From contig NZ_CANLVF010000006.1 in the NCBI RefSeq assembly GCF_947494555.1, positions 449,014-513,013 on the forward strand: DNA of 64,000 bases. The letters are read 5' to 3'. Source of the stretch: an uncultured Roseibium sp. (GTDB lineage Bacteria; Pseudomonadota; Alphaproteobacteria; Rhizobiales; Stappiaceae). The stretch's first letter is position 1; every line of letters begins with the position of its first letter. Shown piece by piece: positions 52,960-63,619 of the stretch. The notes below the pieces were generated by a model. The model worked only from the letters and a program-made list of their open reading frames with translations. It was not told the DNA's origin and ran no database searches. A program made the translations under genes and the position numbers.

Positions 52960-55212
52960 TCAAAAGCGTGACTCACGCAGCTGTGGCCAATCGATCATAG
53001 CGGCGCGCCGCGTATAACCCAGAACGCCTTCGGCAACGCCGCGATAGGCGCCGAGAATACGATACATTCTTCCATAATCCGCCGGTTCCAGTGCTGCATC
53101 CTCGGTCTCGTTCAAGACCGTTTCAATCTTGTCTTCAAGCGAGGCCATGCCGCTGCGCAGCCGTTTTTCCAGATCAGTTGCGGCAATAGCTCCGGGGTCG
53201 GAGACGAGCTCCGAAGCGACACCTGCCACGGCAAGACGCCAATCCCGAAAGGCAGACCTTCCACGGTCGGCGAGTGGTGCTGCTTGCGGCAATTGCCGGG
53301 CATCAACAAACTCGAGCACACGGCTGCTCAAAGCTTCAAGGCTAGCGGCAATCTGAAGCGTATCCTGTTCGTGTCCGTGGGTCTTCGCCGCGTCGGGAAT
53401 TGCCGCAAGCCAGGGAACGAGTTTGCCGGGAATGGTATCGATCTCCGACAGATGATGTCGGAGCAGCAGTCTTCTGAGCCAGCCTGGCGGACTTGCGTCA
53501 TAGGACAAGCTGTTTCGCAAGACGAAGTCGGAACTTGCGAAGAAACGTTTTATCAGAGCTTCCGTCCGGCGTTCGGGCCGCAGGGAAATCGGGAAATAGC
53601 GCGTCATCTCGATGATGGTGAGCACACAAAACAGGCCGATGGCCATGACCGCGAAAAACAGAAAGCTGTATTGTTGATGGTTGTCGGTCTGCAAACCGAC
53701 GAGAAACAGATTGAGTCCTGCGAAGCGCAAAACCATCTGCTCGGGCTTGTCCGTGTAGTAGGCAATGAGAAAGGCGGTCGCAAAAATCAGAAGCGCAAGT
53801 TGCCAGAACGTCGTCAACGACGGCAACGCGACAATGTGTACAACGCCAACCAAAACGATCAGCACCAACGCCACCACCATTAACAGCGAAACGGACGCCT
53901 GCGGTTTCGTGACGAGACTCATTGCAATGGAGACGCCGATCGGGATGACGATCGCTTCATTCGGAAACCCGGGAATGAAGAACACGCACAGGACGGCGCT
54001 AAGAAAAATAACCTGAACGCGAACCAACGCAATCCACATGTCCGAGTTAAGAAGATGGATCGGTGACGGCACCAATTTGTGGTCCTTCGCGGCTGTCCTT
54101 GCTTTCGGCGCTGAAGGCTCACGCAGAGCCAACATGTGATCCTGCAAGCGCGCCGCAATTCTCAAGCCACGGTTTGCGTTGTTGAGCGCGACCGACATCG
54201 CGGCCCGTTCGAAATGGGTCTTGCCGGCAAGCGCCTGATCCCAGGAGGGCAGCTGCAATGCCTGGTTCCCGGGTCTCGGGGAGCGGCCGGTCAGCATGGC
54301 CTCCACATCGCTCAGTCGCGCATCTGTTTCGAGTATCGCGTCGCGCAGCAGCTGCACTTCATCCGTTTTGTTCTGGTCTTTGACGTCATGGACTTCTAGG
54401 CAGAGGCGTTGCAGCACCCGGTCGAGGGCCGCCATATTCGCCAATATGAGGCGCCAGCTCTCGCGGTTGTCCCGTACATCGAAACTGTCGATCACCGCCG
54501 CATCAAACAAGCTCTCAACCACTGCCTGCTGTTCTGCGGCCTCAATGCGCAGTTTGGGAACATCTTCCAACGCTTGCTTTCCATCAAGCAAATCCAGCGA
54601 CGCCGAGAGCAAGCGCTTATGCAGGAGGATGGATTTGCGAAGGCCGTCTTCAAACAACTGGCGGCTGCTTACCGGCCACAAGATGGCATAGACCAGGCTG
54701 AAGCAAAGAATCCCCAGAACCGTCTGCTGCGCGCGCAAAATAAAAACCGTGAAGTCGTTCACGGGATTATCGCCACCGCCAACGACAAGGATCGGGACCA
54801 CAAAAGCAGCCGTTTGCCAAAAATACGGGCGCGACGTCACGAACATCATGTAGCAGCAAATCGCCAGCCAGCCAGCGACACCGGCTACAAACAGCCAACG
54901 CTCTTGCCCAAAAAACGCCAGCAGGAGAATAGAAACCACGATCGCTAGGGTGGTGCCACCGAGGCGAAGCAAGCCCTTGTAGATGGATTCTCCGAAACTG
55001 GTCAGCGAACAGGCGACAATTGCGATGCCCGCCCAATAGGGCTTGTCCCAATCGTTTGCCAGCGCGATCCAGTACGCCAACACGAGTGCCAATGCGAGCT
55101 TGAAGGCAGACTGAACTCTCAAATAATCTGTCAAATTTCCAAGTCCATTTGCCAGCCATTCACCAACGCCAAAAGATTTGCAGGCCGCCAGCCTTTTCGA
55201 CCAACACTGCAT
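52960..55212 (-). CDS. FUSC-family efflux transporter (AaeB-like)
   Basis: About 750 residues from ATG 55212 (TTG 55227 also possible). Two blocks of membrane helices (about 35-175 and 385-530) are separated and followed by large cytosolic helical regions, the FUSC/PET family layout (VQSAFKLALALVLAYWIALANDWDKPYWAGIAI near the N-terminus). Family members export aromatic carboxylic acids such as p-hydroxybenzoate or fusaric acid with an AaeA-type adaptor, here at 51589. The promoter region is shared with the ABM gene and contains regulatory box B. Confidence 0.92.
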   Translation of the reverse strand: MQCWSKRLAACKSFGVGEWLANGLGNLTDYLRVQSAFKLALALVLAYWIALANDWDKPYWAGIAIVACSLTSFGESIYKGLLRLGGTTLAIVVSILLLAFFGQERWLFVAGVAGWLAICCYMMFVTSRPYFWQTAAFVVPILVVGGGDNPVNDFTVFILRAQQTVLGILCFSLVYAILWPVSSRQLFEDGLRKSILLHKRLLSASLDLLDGKQALEDVPKLRIEAAEQQAVVESLFDAAVIDSFDVRDNRESWRLILANMAALDRVLQRLCLEVHDVKDQNKTDEVQLLRDAILETDARLSDVEAMLTGRSPRPGNQALQLPSWDQALAGKTHFERAAMSVALNNANRGLRIAARLQDHMLALREPSAPKARTAAKDHKLVPSPIHLLNSDMWIALVRVQVIFLSAVLCVFFIPGFPNEAIVIPIGVSIAMSLVTKPQASVSLLMVVALVLIVLVGVVHIVALPSLTTFWQLALLIFATAFLIAYYTDKPEQMVLRFAGLNLFLVGLQTDNHQQYSFLFFAVMAIGLFCVLTIIEMTRYFPISLRPERRTEALIKRFFASSDFVLRNSLSYDASPPGWLRRLLLRHHLSEIDTIPGKLVPWLAAIPDAAKTHGHEQDTLQIAASLEALSSRVLEFVDARQLPQAAPLADRGRSAFRDWRLAVAGVASELVSDPGAIAATDLEKRLRSGMASLEDKIETVLNETEDAALEPADYGRMYRILGAYRGVAEGVLGYTRRAAMIDWPQLRESRF

Positions 55213-55322
55213 CACAACGCGGCGCAAAATGGAAGTTCAGACGCGCTTTAGTCAGCTATCCGAACAAGCCTTACACATGCCCTGAGAAGTTGGTAGTTTT
55301 TGCGGGTTGGCCCATAGCTTGA

Positions 55323-55345
55323 GCGGAAGAATTGGACATCGTTTT
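55323..55345 (+). promoter_or_regulatory. Shared regulatory box B
   Basis: A 23-bp copy of the box at 38748 and 58627 (GAAGAATTGGACATCGTTTT preceded by GCG). It lies 64 bp before the ABM start and about 110 bp before the divergent FUSC operon, so it could serve either or both. Confidence 0.7.
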
Positions 55346-55408
55346 TTGGTCAACACCCATCATTGGCGATTAGCCTCAGGGTTGGATAAAGGAGAATGGA
55401 GGCCAACA

Positions 55409-55714
55409 ATGGCACATCGATCCATACTTGTTGTCGACGTAACCCCGGGAAAGCGCGACGAGGCGATAAAAGCCTTCATCGACCGGGGCATCATCAGCGA
55501 ATGCGCTGACGCGATCCCGGCTTTTGTGTCCGGTCGCGTCTGGGCGTCCGACATCAACCCCGACCGACTGAACGTGGAATGCGATTGGTCAGAGGAGCAG
55601 GGTTGGCATGACTGGATCGCCAGTCCCGTGCGCGCGAAACAAATGGAGGATCTCGGTCACTACGTTGCGAAAGTCGTTCAATCCGAAGTCTTCGCTCCTG
55701 TAGACATCACTTGA
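55409..55714 (+). CDS. Small ferredoxin-like/ABM-type protein
   Basis: A 101-residue protein from ATG 55409, with GGAGG upstream; the frame is open to 55307. The start SILVVDVTPGKRDEAIKAFIDRG and later FVSGRVWASDINPDRLNVECDW, SPVRAKQMEDLGHYV fit the antibiotic-biosynthesis-monooxygenase-like (dimeric alpha/beta barrel) fold. No cofactor site is apparent. It stands alone between the FUSC operon and the CobW gene. Function unknown. Confidence 0.65.
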   Translation: MAHRSILVVDVTPGKRDEAIKAFIDRGIISECADAIPAFVSGRVWASDINPDRLNVECDWSEEQGWHDWIASPVRAKQMEDLGHYVAKVVQSEVFAPVDIT

Positions 55715-55764
55715 GGGAGCAAAGAGGCGTGGCGATAGCATCGTCAGTGCTCCTTTACTGTGTT

Positions 55765-56844
55765 TCAGTCTTCCACACAGTCTTTCAGTTCCGCCAGCAA
55801 CCTGTCTCGATCCAGCGCACCATGCGGACCAATAAATACGAGGCTGGTACGGCGTTCCTCTTTAGGCCACATATTGTCTTGTGCCAATGACCAGCGCCTG
55901 CCGACACGCTGAAAGATCGTTCTGCGGTCAGGAGCCTGCGCCAGGCTGACAAATCCTTTGGCCCGCATAATGTTGTCCGGCAGATCAGACAAAAATGCAC
56001 GAACTGCTGCTTCGTCCAATGGTTCACCAATTTCGATGCTCACGCTTTCGAAGCCGTGACCTATGGTGCCTTGGCTGCCGTGATCAATCGTTGCATTCAC
56101 GATGTCATGTTCCGCGCCGATGCCCAAAACCACTTCTGTTGGTACGCTGCCTTCCACGGATTTCAGAACAGTTTTTTTCGGAAACTGCCGCTCCAACCAG
56201 TCTTGAGCGGCGGCGCGACCGGTATGATCAACGAGATCGGTTTTGCTCAGCAGGATCATATCCGCTGACGACATTTGATCATTGAACAGATGCCGCGTTA
56301 CCGGGTCCGCGGCCCGGTCCGGGAGCGTTTCGGCGTCCACCACTGTGAGGATGCCGTCAAGCCGGATAGACCCATTTGCGAGCGCGATCTGACCAATAGC
56401 GCCGGGGTCGGCGACACCGCTGGTTTCGAGAATGACAGCATCAGGTCGGTCATCCCTCTGGGTAATCTCGACCAGTGATTTCGACAAATCGCTCGAGACT
56501 GCACAGCAAGCACAGCCATTGGTCAAATTAATCGTATCGTCTGTCTGGTCCGCGATGAGCGCCGCATCAATGTTGATTTTGCCGAAATCATTGACAAGCA
56601 CCACCAAACGGCGCCCTCCAGGATCTGATAGCAACCGGTTGAGCAAGGTCGTCTTGCCAGCACCAAGAAAGCCGCCAATGATAGTCAGAGGCAAGGAGCG
56701 CTCCGGTGCTGCTAATGTCCGCGGCATCGACATGGCTGCAAAGATCAAACCAGCCATGGTTTGACGCTGCTCCAATGCATGCATCAGTGGGTCTTTCGCC
56801 TGGAGATCGAAAGAACTGTCGGGCCGTGCTGTGTTGTCAGTCAT
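55765..56844 (-). CDS. CobW/COG0523-family GTPase (second copy)
   Basis: A 359-residue protein from ATG 56844; the frame is open to 56943. Walker A is GGFLGAGKTT (57-66), the metal motif CACC is at 111-114, SKTDLVD is the GTP-specificity motif, and a CobW C-terminal domain follows (VSIEIGEPLDEAAVRAFLSDLPDNIMRAKGFV). The start overlaps the stop of the amidohydrolase gene by eight bases, so the pair is coupled. A metallochaperone for the amidohydrolase metal site is a reasonable inference. Confidence 0.92.
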   Translation of the reverse strand: MTDNTARPDSSFDLQAKDPLMHALEQRQTMAGLIFAAMSMPRTLAAPERSLPLTIIGGFLGAGKTTLLNRLLSDPGGRRLVVLVNDFGKINIDAALIADQTDDTINLTNGCACCAVSSDLSKSLVEITQRDDRPDAVILETSGVADPGAIGQIALANGSIRLDGILTVVDAETLPDRAADPVTRHLFNDQMSSADMILLSKTDLVDHTGRAAAQDWLERQFPKKTVLKSVEGSVPTEVVLGIGAEHDIVNATIDHGSQGTIGHGFESVSIEIGEPLDEAAVRAFLSDLPDNIMRAKGFVSLAQAPDRRTIFQRVGRRWSLAQDNMWPKEERRTSLVFIGPHGALDRDRLLAELKDCVED

Positions 56845-58495
56845 TCGGCGCCTCGATAATTCTTCCGCCCAATACCGTTCCCCAAATCGGAATGTCCTTG
56901 ATGGTCTCGGGAGCGACTTCCAGCGGATCTGCCTCAAGAACACAGAAATCAGCGAACTTGCCCACCTCTAGGCTGCCGATTTCGTTCTCCAGATTGAGAA
57001 TGTAGGCGGCATCAATCGTGACAGCGCGCAAGGCGCGTTCAACACCGATTTTCTCGTGCTCAGCCACGACGGTTTTCTCATCCTCAGCGAGCCTGGTCAC
57101 AGCGGCATAGACCGCCGTGAGCGGGTGCATCGGCACGACCACCTGCGGATAGTCCGAATGTAGGGCGAAGATCACGCCTTCTCGCTCGAGTGTGGCCAGT
57201 CTGGCTTCCGTTTGCGCACGGTCGGGGCCATACGCATTTTCAGAGTGCAGAAGCGCCCGGAAATGCGAAAAGTAGTTGTTCACACTGGCAATACCACCCA
57301 AGGCTTTTAGCCGCCGAGCCTGCATCGGGTTACTCATTGCGTAATGTTCGATGGTGAACCTGTGGTCGAAGCGGGGATGCTCCACCTGAAGTCGCGCGAG
57401 CAAGTCAAGCGTGAAATCAACCGCCTGATCACCATTTGCATGGCAATGGATTTGATGTCCCCCTTTCCAATAGGGCAGCATCCCCTCATAGGTCGCATCA
57501 TTTGGAAAACCATTGCCTCCGTCGAGGTAGCCCGGGAAATTGACGAGCGACCCCATGAGCGGAAAGGAGCCGTCACTGAGGAATTTCACACCTCGGATGA
57601 ACAGGTTTTCCTTGTCATGTTTGGCGAGATCCCAAACTGCATCGGACGCCTTGTCCCCATGTGCGCCCACGAAGGACATGGCATGTGGCTTTAGGCAGAA
57701 GCGGACCGGTAGCTCTGGGTCTTCTGTTGCTGCCAAATGATCGTGAAGCTCAGCGTCGATGTTCATGACACCAAACATCAAGTCGGCAATGGTTGTGATG
57801 CCGGCTTTGAGGGCGATACCTCCAAAAAACTTGAGCCCATCGACACCGCCAAGCTTTGCGATCAGTGGCAAGATTGGTTGAATGGCAAGCGAAACGCCTT
57901 CCACCTCGGTGAAAACGCCATTGAGGCGTCCGTCCGGATATTGAAGAATGTGCGTTGGGTTTGCCCCGTCCGGCACTTTCGCCATTTCAATGGCCGCCGA
58001 GTTCAGGTAGGCGAAGTGCGGGGCAAAACCCAATATAAAGATGGGTCGGGTGGCCGTGATCTTGTCGAGAGTGTCGCGATCGATCGAACCGCCCTGGTTC
58101 GCGGGATCGAAGCCCCAAGCAACGATCGGCTCGCCTTCTTTCTTGGTCTTGTCGAGTTCGCCAAGGTATTCAATGACGTCATCATACTTTGGATGGGCCG
58201 GGTTCATGCCATTCAAACCAGGCCAGGGCAGCGGACCGATGTAGTCTACGGCCATGAAACCGGCCGACATCCAGCAATGAGAATGCGGCTCGATCAAACC
58301 GGGAAGAACGACCTTATCCTTGAGGGTGTCATCGACTGTCACCTCGTATCGCGACAACCACGGCTGCATTGTTTCCATGGTGCCGAGCGAAAGAATGCGA
58401 CCGTTTAAAACAGCGACAGCGTCCACAATTGGGCGTCCAGGGTCCATGGTGCGGAATTTCTTTGCCGTAAAGACCGTGACTTTTTCCTTGGGCAT
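56837..58495 (-). CDS. Metal-dependent amidohydrolase, YtcJ-like
   Basis: A 552-residue protein of the amidohydrolase-3 type. The entry motif GLIEPHSHCW (HxH), HCHANGDQA with a metal His, FTIEHYAM and HSDYP are all present. N- and C-terminal strands form the composite beta domain (VVDAVAVLNGRILSLG and SLEVGKFADFCVLEADPL). No signal peptide, so cytosolic. Relatives include N-substituted formamide deformylase; the substrate here is unknown. Box C lies 132 bp upstream. Confidence 0.92.
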   Translation of the reverse strand: MPKEKVTVFTAKKFRTMDPGRPIVDAVAVLNGRILSLGTMETMQPWLSRYEVTVDDTLKDKVVLPGLIEPHSHCWMSAGFMAVDYIGPLPWPGLNGMNPAHPKYDDVIEYLGELDKTKKEGEPIVAWGFDPANQGGSIDRDTLDKITATRPIFILGFAPHFAYLNSAAIEMAKVPDGANPTHILQYPDGRLNGVFTEVEGVSLAIQPILPLIAKLGGVDGLKFFGGIALKAGITTIADLMFGVMNIDAELHDHLAATEDPELPVRFCLKPHAMSFVGAHGDKASDAVWDLAKHDKENLFIRGVKFLSDGSFPLMGSLVNFPGYLDGGNGFPNDATYEGMLPYWKGGHQIHCHANGDQAVDFTLDLLARLQVEHPRFDHRFTIEHYAMSNPMQARRLKALGGIASVNNYFSHFRALLHSENAYGPDRAQTEARLATLEREGVIFALHSDYPQVVVPMHPLTAVYAAVTRLAEDEKTVVAEHEKIGVERALRAVTIDAAYILNLENEIGSLEVGKFADFCVLEADPLEVAPETIKDIPIWGTVLGGRIIEAPND

Positions 58496-58626
58496 TCTTC
58501 ACTCCTGTGTCCGGTAGTGCTCAGGCTCTGGACGCTGAAAAACATATGGCTTTTGCAGCCTAGCGAGAAACACGACGTGTGAAACCTATTAAAGTGTCCG
58601 CAGCCTCGCCACAGCTCGCTGGAAGC

Positions 58627-58649
58627 GCGGAAGAATTGGACATCGTTTT
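58627..58649 (+). promoter_or_regulatory. Shared regulatory box C
   Basis: A copy of the box seen at 38748 and 55323 (GAAGAATTGGACATCGTTTT preceded by GCG). Relative to the amidohydrolase gene it points the other way, which double-half-site AraC operators allow. Confidence 0.65.
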
Positions 58650-58809
58650 TGAACATGACAGCTCACGCGGAAGCGTTCTCCGAACGTCCGGCGCAAAGAT
58701 CTAAGACAGTGCTTGGCTGGCATTGGCATTCATGTGACGCCAAACCCGATCCCTTCGGACATAAGGATGATGAAGGAGACACGGGCTCTGACTGAAATCC
58801 GTCGCGAGC

Positions 58810-59033
58810 AAGGCGACGCGGTGTGAATCAAGCTGCCAGCGACCTGGATAGACGTGTCGCAAGTTACGCTTTTTCGATTCTGATCCATAGTTTTGCGATT
58901 CAAAGCAAGTGTTTGGCGTTACAGCGAGAAACGCCGTTCCCAAGACTTGCAATTCAATTGATTGAGCAGGCGTTACATGGGCGAACGGTGTTCCATTGAA
59001 CCAGCCACACCATCAATTCGGAAATAATTTCCG
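58810..59033 (+). repeat. 223-bp structured repeat, copy 2
   Basis: Pairs with 35458-35680. Conserved features: AAGGCGACGCG, GACCTGGAT, AAGTTACGCTTTTTCGATTC, hairpin GGCGTTAC-AGCGA-GAAACGCC (58914-58934), TCAAT-TG-ATTGA, GGCGTTACATG and the end palindrome CGGAAATAATTTCCG (59019-59033). The hairpin arms differ between copies but the loop AGCG is kept. Confidence 0.7.
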
Positions 59034-59416
59034 CGAATTGCGGTACCAACACGAATAGACGTCAGCAGGCATTTGCCGATATTGGCCGCGGTCTGGAGGA
59101 ATTGCCAAATATGGGACGTGAAAAGACTTCCCGCTTATGCGATCCAATTGCGAAAAGCTGAGATTCATCGACCCTAGTTGTAGTGAAGATTCCGGCCCAC
59201 AATTCACTTTCGCCTCATTCGGAATGAATGGCAGCTTTCGGGATCTGGTCCCAACTTGCTGAATGGCCGACATGCCAATGCCGAGCCGCCAGTCGGTCCA
59301 ACTGACGGTATGGCTGCGTGCCTCAGCAGGCGAACTGAAGATCTCGTTTGAGAAAGTACAGTGAGCAATCTACGATCCAGTGATCGCTTCAAAGCACGCA
59401 TGGAAGTTCAAAAAAC

Positions 59417-59653
59417 ATGGCCAATGAGAGGGACGTCAAAGAACCGCTAGACACTGAAGTAGTTGCGGTTCCCGCAGGACGGAACAAAACCACCACGAAC
59501 AAGGTAGATGCAACAGAGCAATGGTTGGACGATTTCACGGAACGGATGATGCATCCGGGCCAAGAGGAGGAGCAGTTCTTTGCCCGTCGCAGAGAACTTG
59601 GGCTTGGTGCTGGTCTCGATAAGCACGGCAAGTTGGTGAAATCGAAAAGCTGA
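59417..59653 (+). CDS. Small hypothetical protein
   Basis: A 78-residue protein, polar and lysine/glutamate-rich (TEQWLDDFTERMMHPGQEEEQFFARRRELGLG). No family recognised. The upstream ribosome site is weak. It is the first possible gene of the right-hand element, ahead of the iteron-like repeats. Confidence 0.45.
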   Translation: MANERDVKEPLDTEVVAVPAGRNKTTTNKVDATEQWLDDFTERMMHPGQEEEQFFARRRELGLGAGLDKHGKLVKSKS

Positions 59654-59729
59654 TAAGGCGTAAAAAAATCTTTCTTAGGCCTAGGTTTCATCAGTGGCGT
59701 CACTGTTAACGATTGTTAATTTGGGGGAT

Positions 59730-59898
59730 AAGGATTCGCACAAGGATTCAACAGTGCGCGCGCTCGTTCTTCGCGAATCCTTGCGCCATTTCGGATGCAT
59801 GCTTTCCTGGTCATTGCATTCCCTCACTTTGAGCTCAAATAGCACCAAAAAATGAATCCTTGCGGAGGGCTTGTCGGCCCAATTCGCTGTAAGGATTC
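59730..59898. repeat. Iteron-like repeats AAGGATTC, five copies in both orientations
   Basis: AAGGATTC occurs at 59730-59737, 59742-59749 and 59891-59898, and its complement GAATCCTT at 59775-59782 and 59854-59861. The extended form is close to GCAAGGATTCG. An A+T-rich stretch (about 59938-59978) follows. The layout resembles a replication or partition control region, or a site cluster for a DNA-binding protein. Confidence 0.65.
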
Positions 59899-60083
59899 GT
59901 CGACGCGAGCGTGAGATGGTCTCGCGAGATCAAAAGTCTTTATATTATTGTAAAATATGACTTATTCAAAATCAGAATCCGTTCTCCAAGAACGAAGGCA
60001 GTTGTTTTCAAGATCACGATGATGAGCTATTGCCTGGATTGAAACGGCTAAAAACCAGCCGCCAACAAGCCAGGAGATTGAAG

Positions 60084-61175
60084 GTGAAAACAGAAAATCG
60101 CGCAGTCAATTTTGAAGAATTATCCAGTGATGCCAGGGCACGCATTGAAGCAATCAGCAAGGACATTCTTCGTCTCGGTAAGAAAGATACCGAAGCAACA
60201 TTTACACTTGGCGCTCTGCTCGAAGAAGCGTCCGAACTCATCGATGACGAAAAAGCCTGCGACGGCTGGCTGATTTCTCAGCTCGGGATTACGAGCCGGC
60301 ATGGACGTACACTGAGGGCAGTGCACCGAAATCTGTCGCCATACAAAGCCAAGTGTGTCGACTGCGGTGTGACGCCAACGAACCTTTACAAACTTGCGCA
60401 TGCCGACGCTGAAAGCGTTGAAGCGGTCTTGAAGCTTTATGAAGACGGAGAGAGACCGCTCGGCAAAGATGTCGACGTCATCGTCAAACGCAAAGCCGAA
60501 GGAGATGAGACTGAATTGCCGGTGGAAGACCTCCCCGGCCTGAATGGCCTAGCCAAATACGCCGCTCAAGAACAGCGATCGCGGGTCGCGCGTTTGAAGA
60601 ACCTGCTGCAACAGATCCTGCTGCACATCGTTGAAGCGTATGAACCGAAGTTGCGCGACAGAGCCGTCATCAAAAGTCACCTTCGCGAAAAAATTCGATT
60701 GCCGTGCGAAGAAGCCTACGAGCTTCTTAACGTCATGATCGGCGTGTTGCGTCGCCACCATCATGGGCAAGAAGCGATCGGACAACTTGCGCTCGACAAG
60801 CCGGACAATGACGGCGGCTGGACACGATTGCTGGGGTTACTTCGAACACTGCAATATGTTGAAGACGTCTCGTCTAAGTCGCTGCCTGACTACCTGATCA
60901 ACACGGCAATCCCGCAAATGAAATGGTCGCTCAAACTTCAGGACGAAGACATTGACAACTTGTTCAAAGCGGCCGCGGAAAAGAACAATCCACCAGCTTC
61001 GAATGACACAAAGCCCAAGCCGCATCTCGAAAAGGCCAATGACGATGAGCCTGCTGGAGAGAGCGGTGCTGCGAAGGGGCCAAGCAAAGCGCCTGATGAA
61101 GCAGCGACAAAAGCTGCTGCTGAGCAATTCAGACTTCCGGACTTCATGTTGAGAAAGGCGAATAACGCCGCCTAG
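60084..61175 (+). CDS. Hypothetical element protein, possible DNA-binding/replication or partition role
   Basis: About 363 residues from GTG 60084, which has AGGAG upstream; TTG 60030 is the alternative. No named family recognised. The first 110 residues are helical (ISKDILRLGKKDTEATFTLGALLEEASELI, then WLISQLGITSRHGRTLRAVHRNL) and resemble DUF3102/ParB-like helix-turn-helix organisation. The middle is rich in basic helices, and the tail is low-complexity. It sits right after the iteron-like repeats and may bind them (inference). Confidence 0.6.
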   Translation: MKTENRAVNFEELSSDARARIEAISKDILRLGKKDTEATFTLGALLEEASELIDDEKACDGWLISQLGITSRHGRTLRAVHRNLSPYKAKCVDCGVTPTNLYKLAHADAESVEAVLKLYEDGERPLGKDVDVIVKRKAEGDETELPVEDLPGLNGLAKYAAQEQRSRVARLKNLLQQILLHIVEAYEPKLRDRAVIKSHLREKIRLPCEEAYELLNVMIGVLRRHHHGQEAIGQLALDKPDNDGGWTRLLGLLRTLQYVEDVSSKSLPDYLINTAIPQMKWSLKLQDEDIDNLFKAAAEKNNPPASNDTKPKPHLEKANDDEPAGESGAAKGPSKAPDEAATKAAAEQFRLPDFMLRKANNAA

Positions 61176-61244
61176 GTCGGAGACGCGCTGGTGAACAAGA
61201 ACCACCTCTGATCCCTTTTGGGTTTCTTCAGGACCAGGGTGCGC

Positions 61245-61267
61245 GTGCCGGAAATAATCTCCGGCAC
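61245..61267. repeat. Inverted repeat between element genes
   Basis: Arms GTGCCGGA and TCCGGCAC around a 7-base loop. The wider sequence adds CCAGG and CCTGG, CAGGG and CCCTG, giving a larger possible fold at about 61233-61276. Its centre carries GGAAATAATCTCC, one base from the recurrent palindrome. No T-tract, so an operator or RNA structure is more likely than a terminator. Confidence 0.5.
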
Positions 61268-61314
61268 CTGGCCCTGCCCCCTGTCGATAATCAATGACGA
61301 ACACAGGAATTCAA

Positions 61315-61632
61315 ATGACTGCACGCCCTTCTTACAAACAGCGCCTGGCTCAGAAAGCCGAACGGCAACGTGACTATCGTCAACGCTTAAAGGCACGAAG
61401 ACGCCCATCGCGGGCTGACATCTCCATCACACTCTTCCACTGGCTCACACAGCGAACCGCTCGCAAAGGAAACTGGAAAGTTTTCGACAGGATGATGGAC
61501 ACGGTGAGAGACAGACTTGTCGACCGCGGATTTGATAAAGCAGAAACCGAACAGGCAATCGACGCTCTCGTCGAGAAAATCGAAAACGGCTGGGAGTTCC
61601 AACGCAAGCCAGAGTTCGAAGACAATGAGTAA
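61315..61632 (+). CDS. Small hypothetical protein of the recombinase element
   Basis: A 105-residue basic protein from ATG 61315, which has AGGA upstream; an ATG at 61294 is in frame. Helical (RLAQKAERQRDYRQRLKARRRPSRADISITLFHWLTQ and TEQAIDALVEKIENGW), possibly DNA-binding. No family recognised. It precedes the serine recombinase in the same direction. Confidence 0.6.
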   Translation: MTARPSYKQRLAQKAERQRDYRQRLKARRRPSRADISITLFHWLTQRTARKGNWKVFDRMMDTVRDRLVDRGFDKAETEQAIDALVEKIENGWEFQRKPEFEDNE

Positions 61633-61786
61633 CGGCGTTCTCTGTTCGTGTAACTCGTCCCCACGTTACTCCCTGGAACGGCGTGGCCGCATGAATCGCA
61701 AATTTCAACCGCGAAAAAACCCCGCGGACAACCAGAAACCAATCTGGCAAAACTGATCACAAAAATCCCAGTAGGACCTCGGACGC

Positions 61787-63619
<1,833 letters not shown>

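Larger units (their letters stand above)
58496..59416. other. Non-coding region with box C and repeat copy 2
   Basis: A gap of about 920 bases. It contains regulatory box C (58627-58649) and the 223-bp repeat copy 2 (58810-59033). The rest (59034-59416) shows no supported gene. It marks the change from the catabolic island to the recombinase element. Confidence 0.5.
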
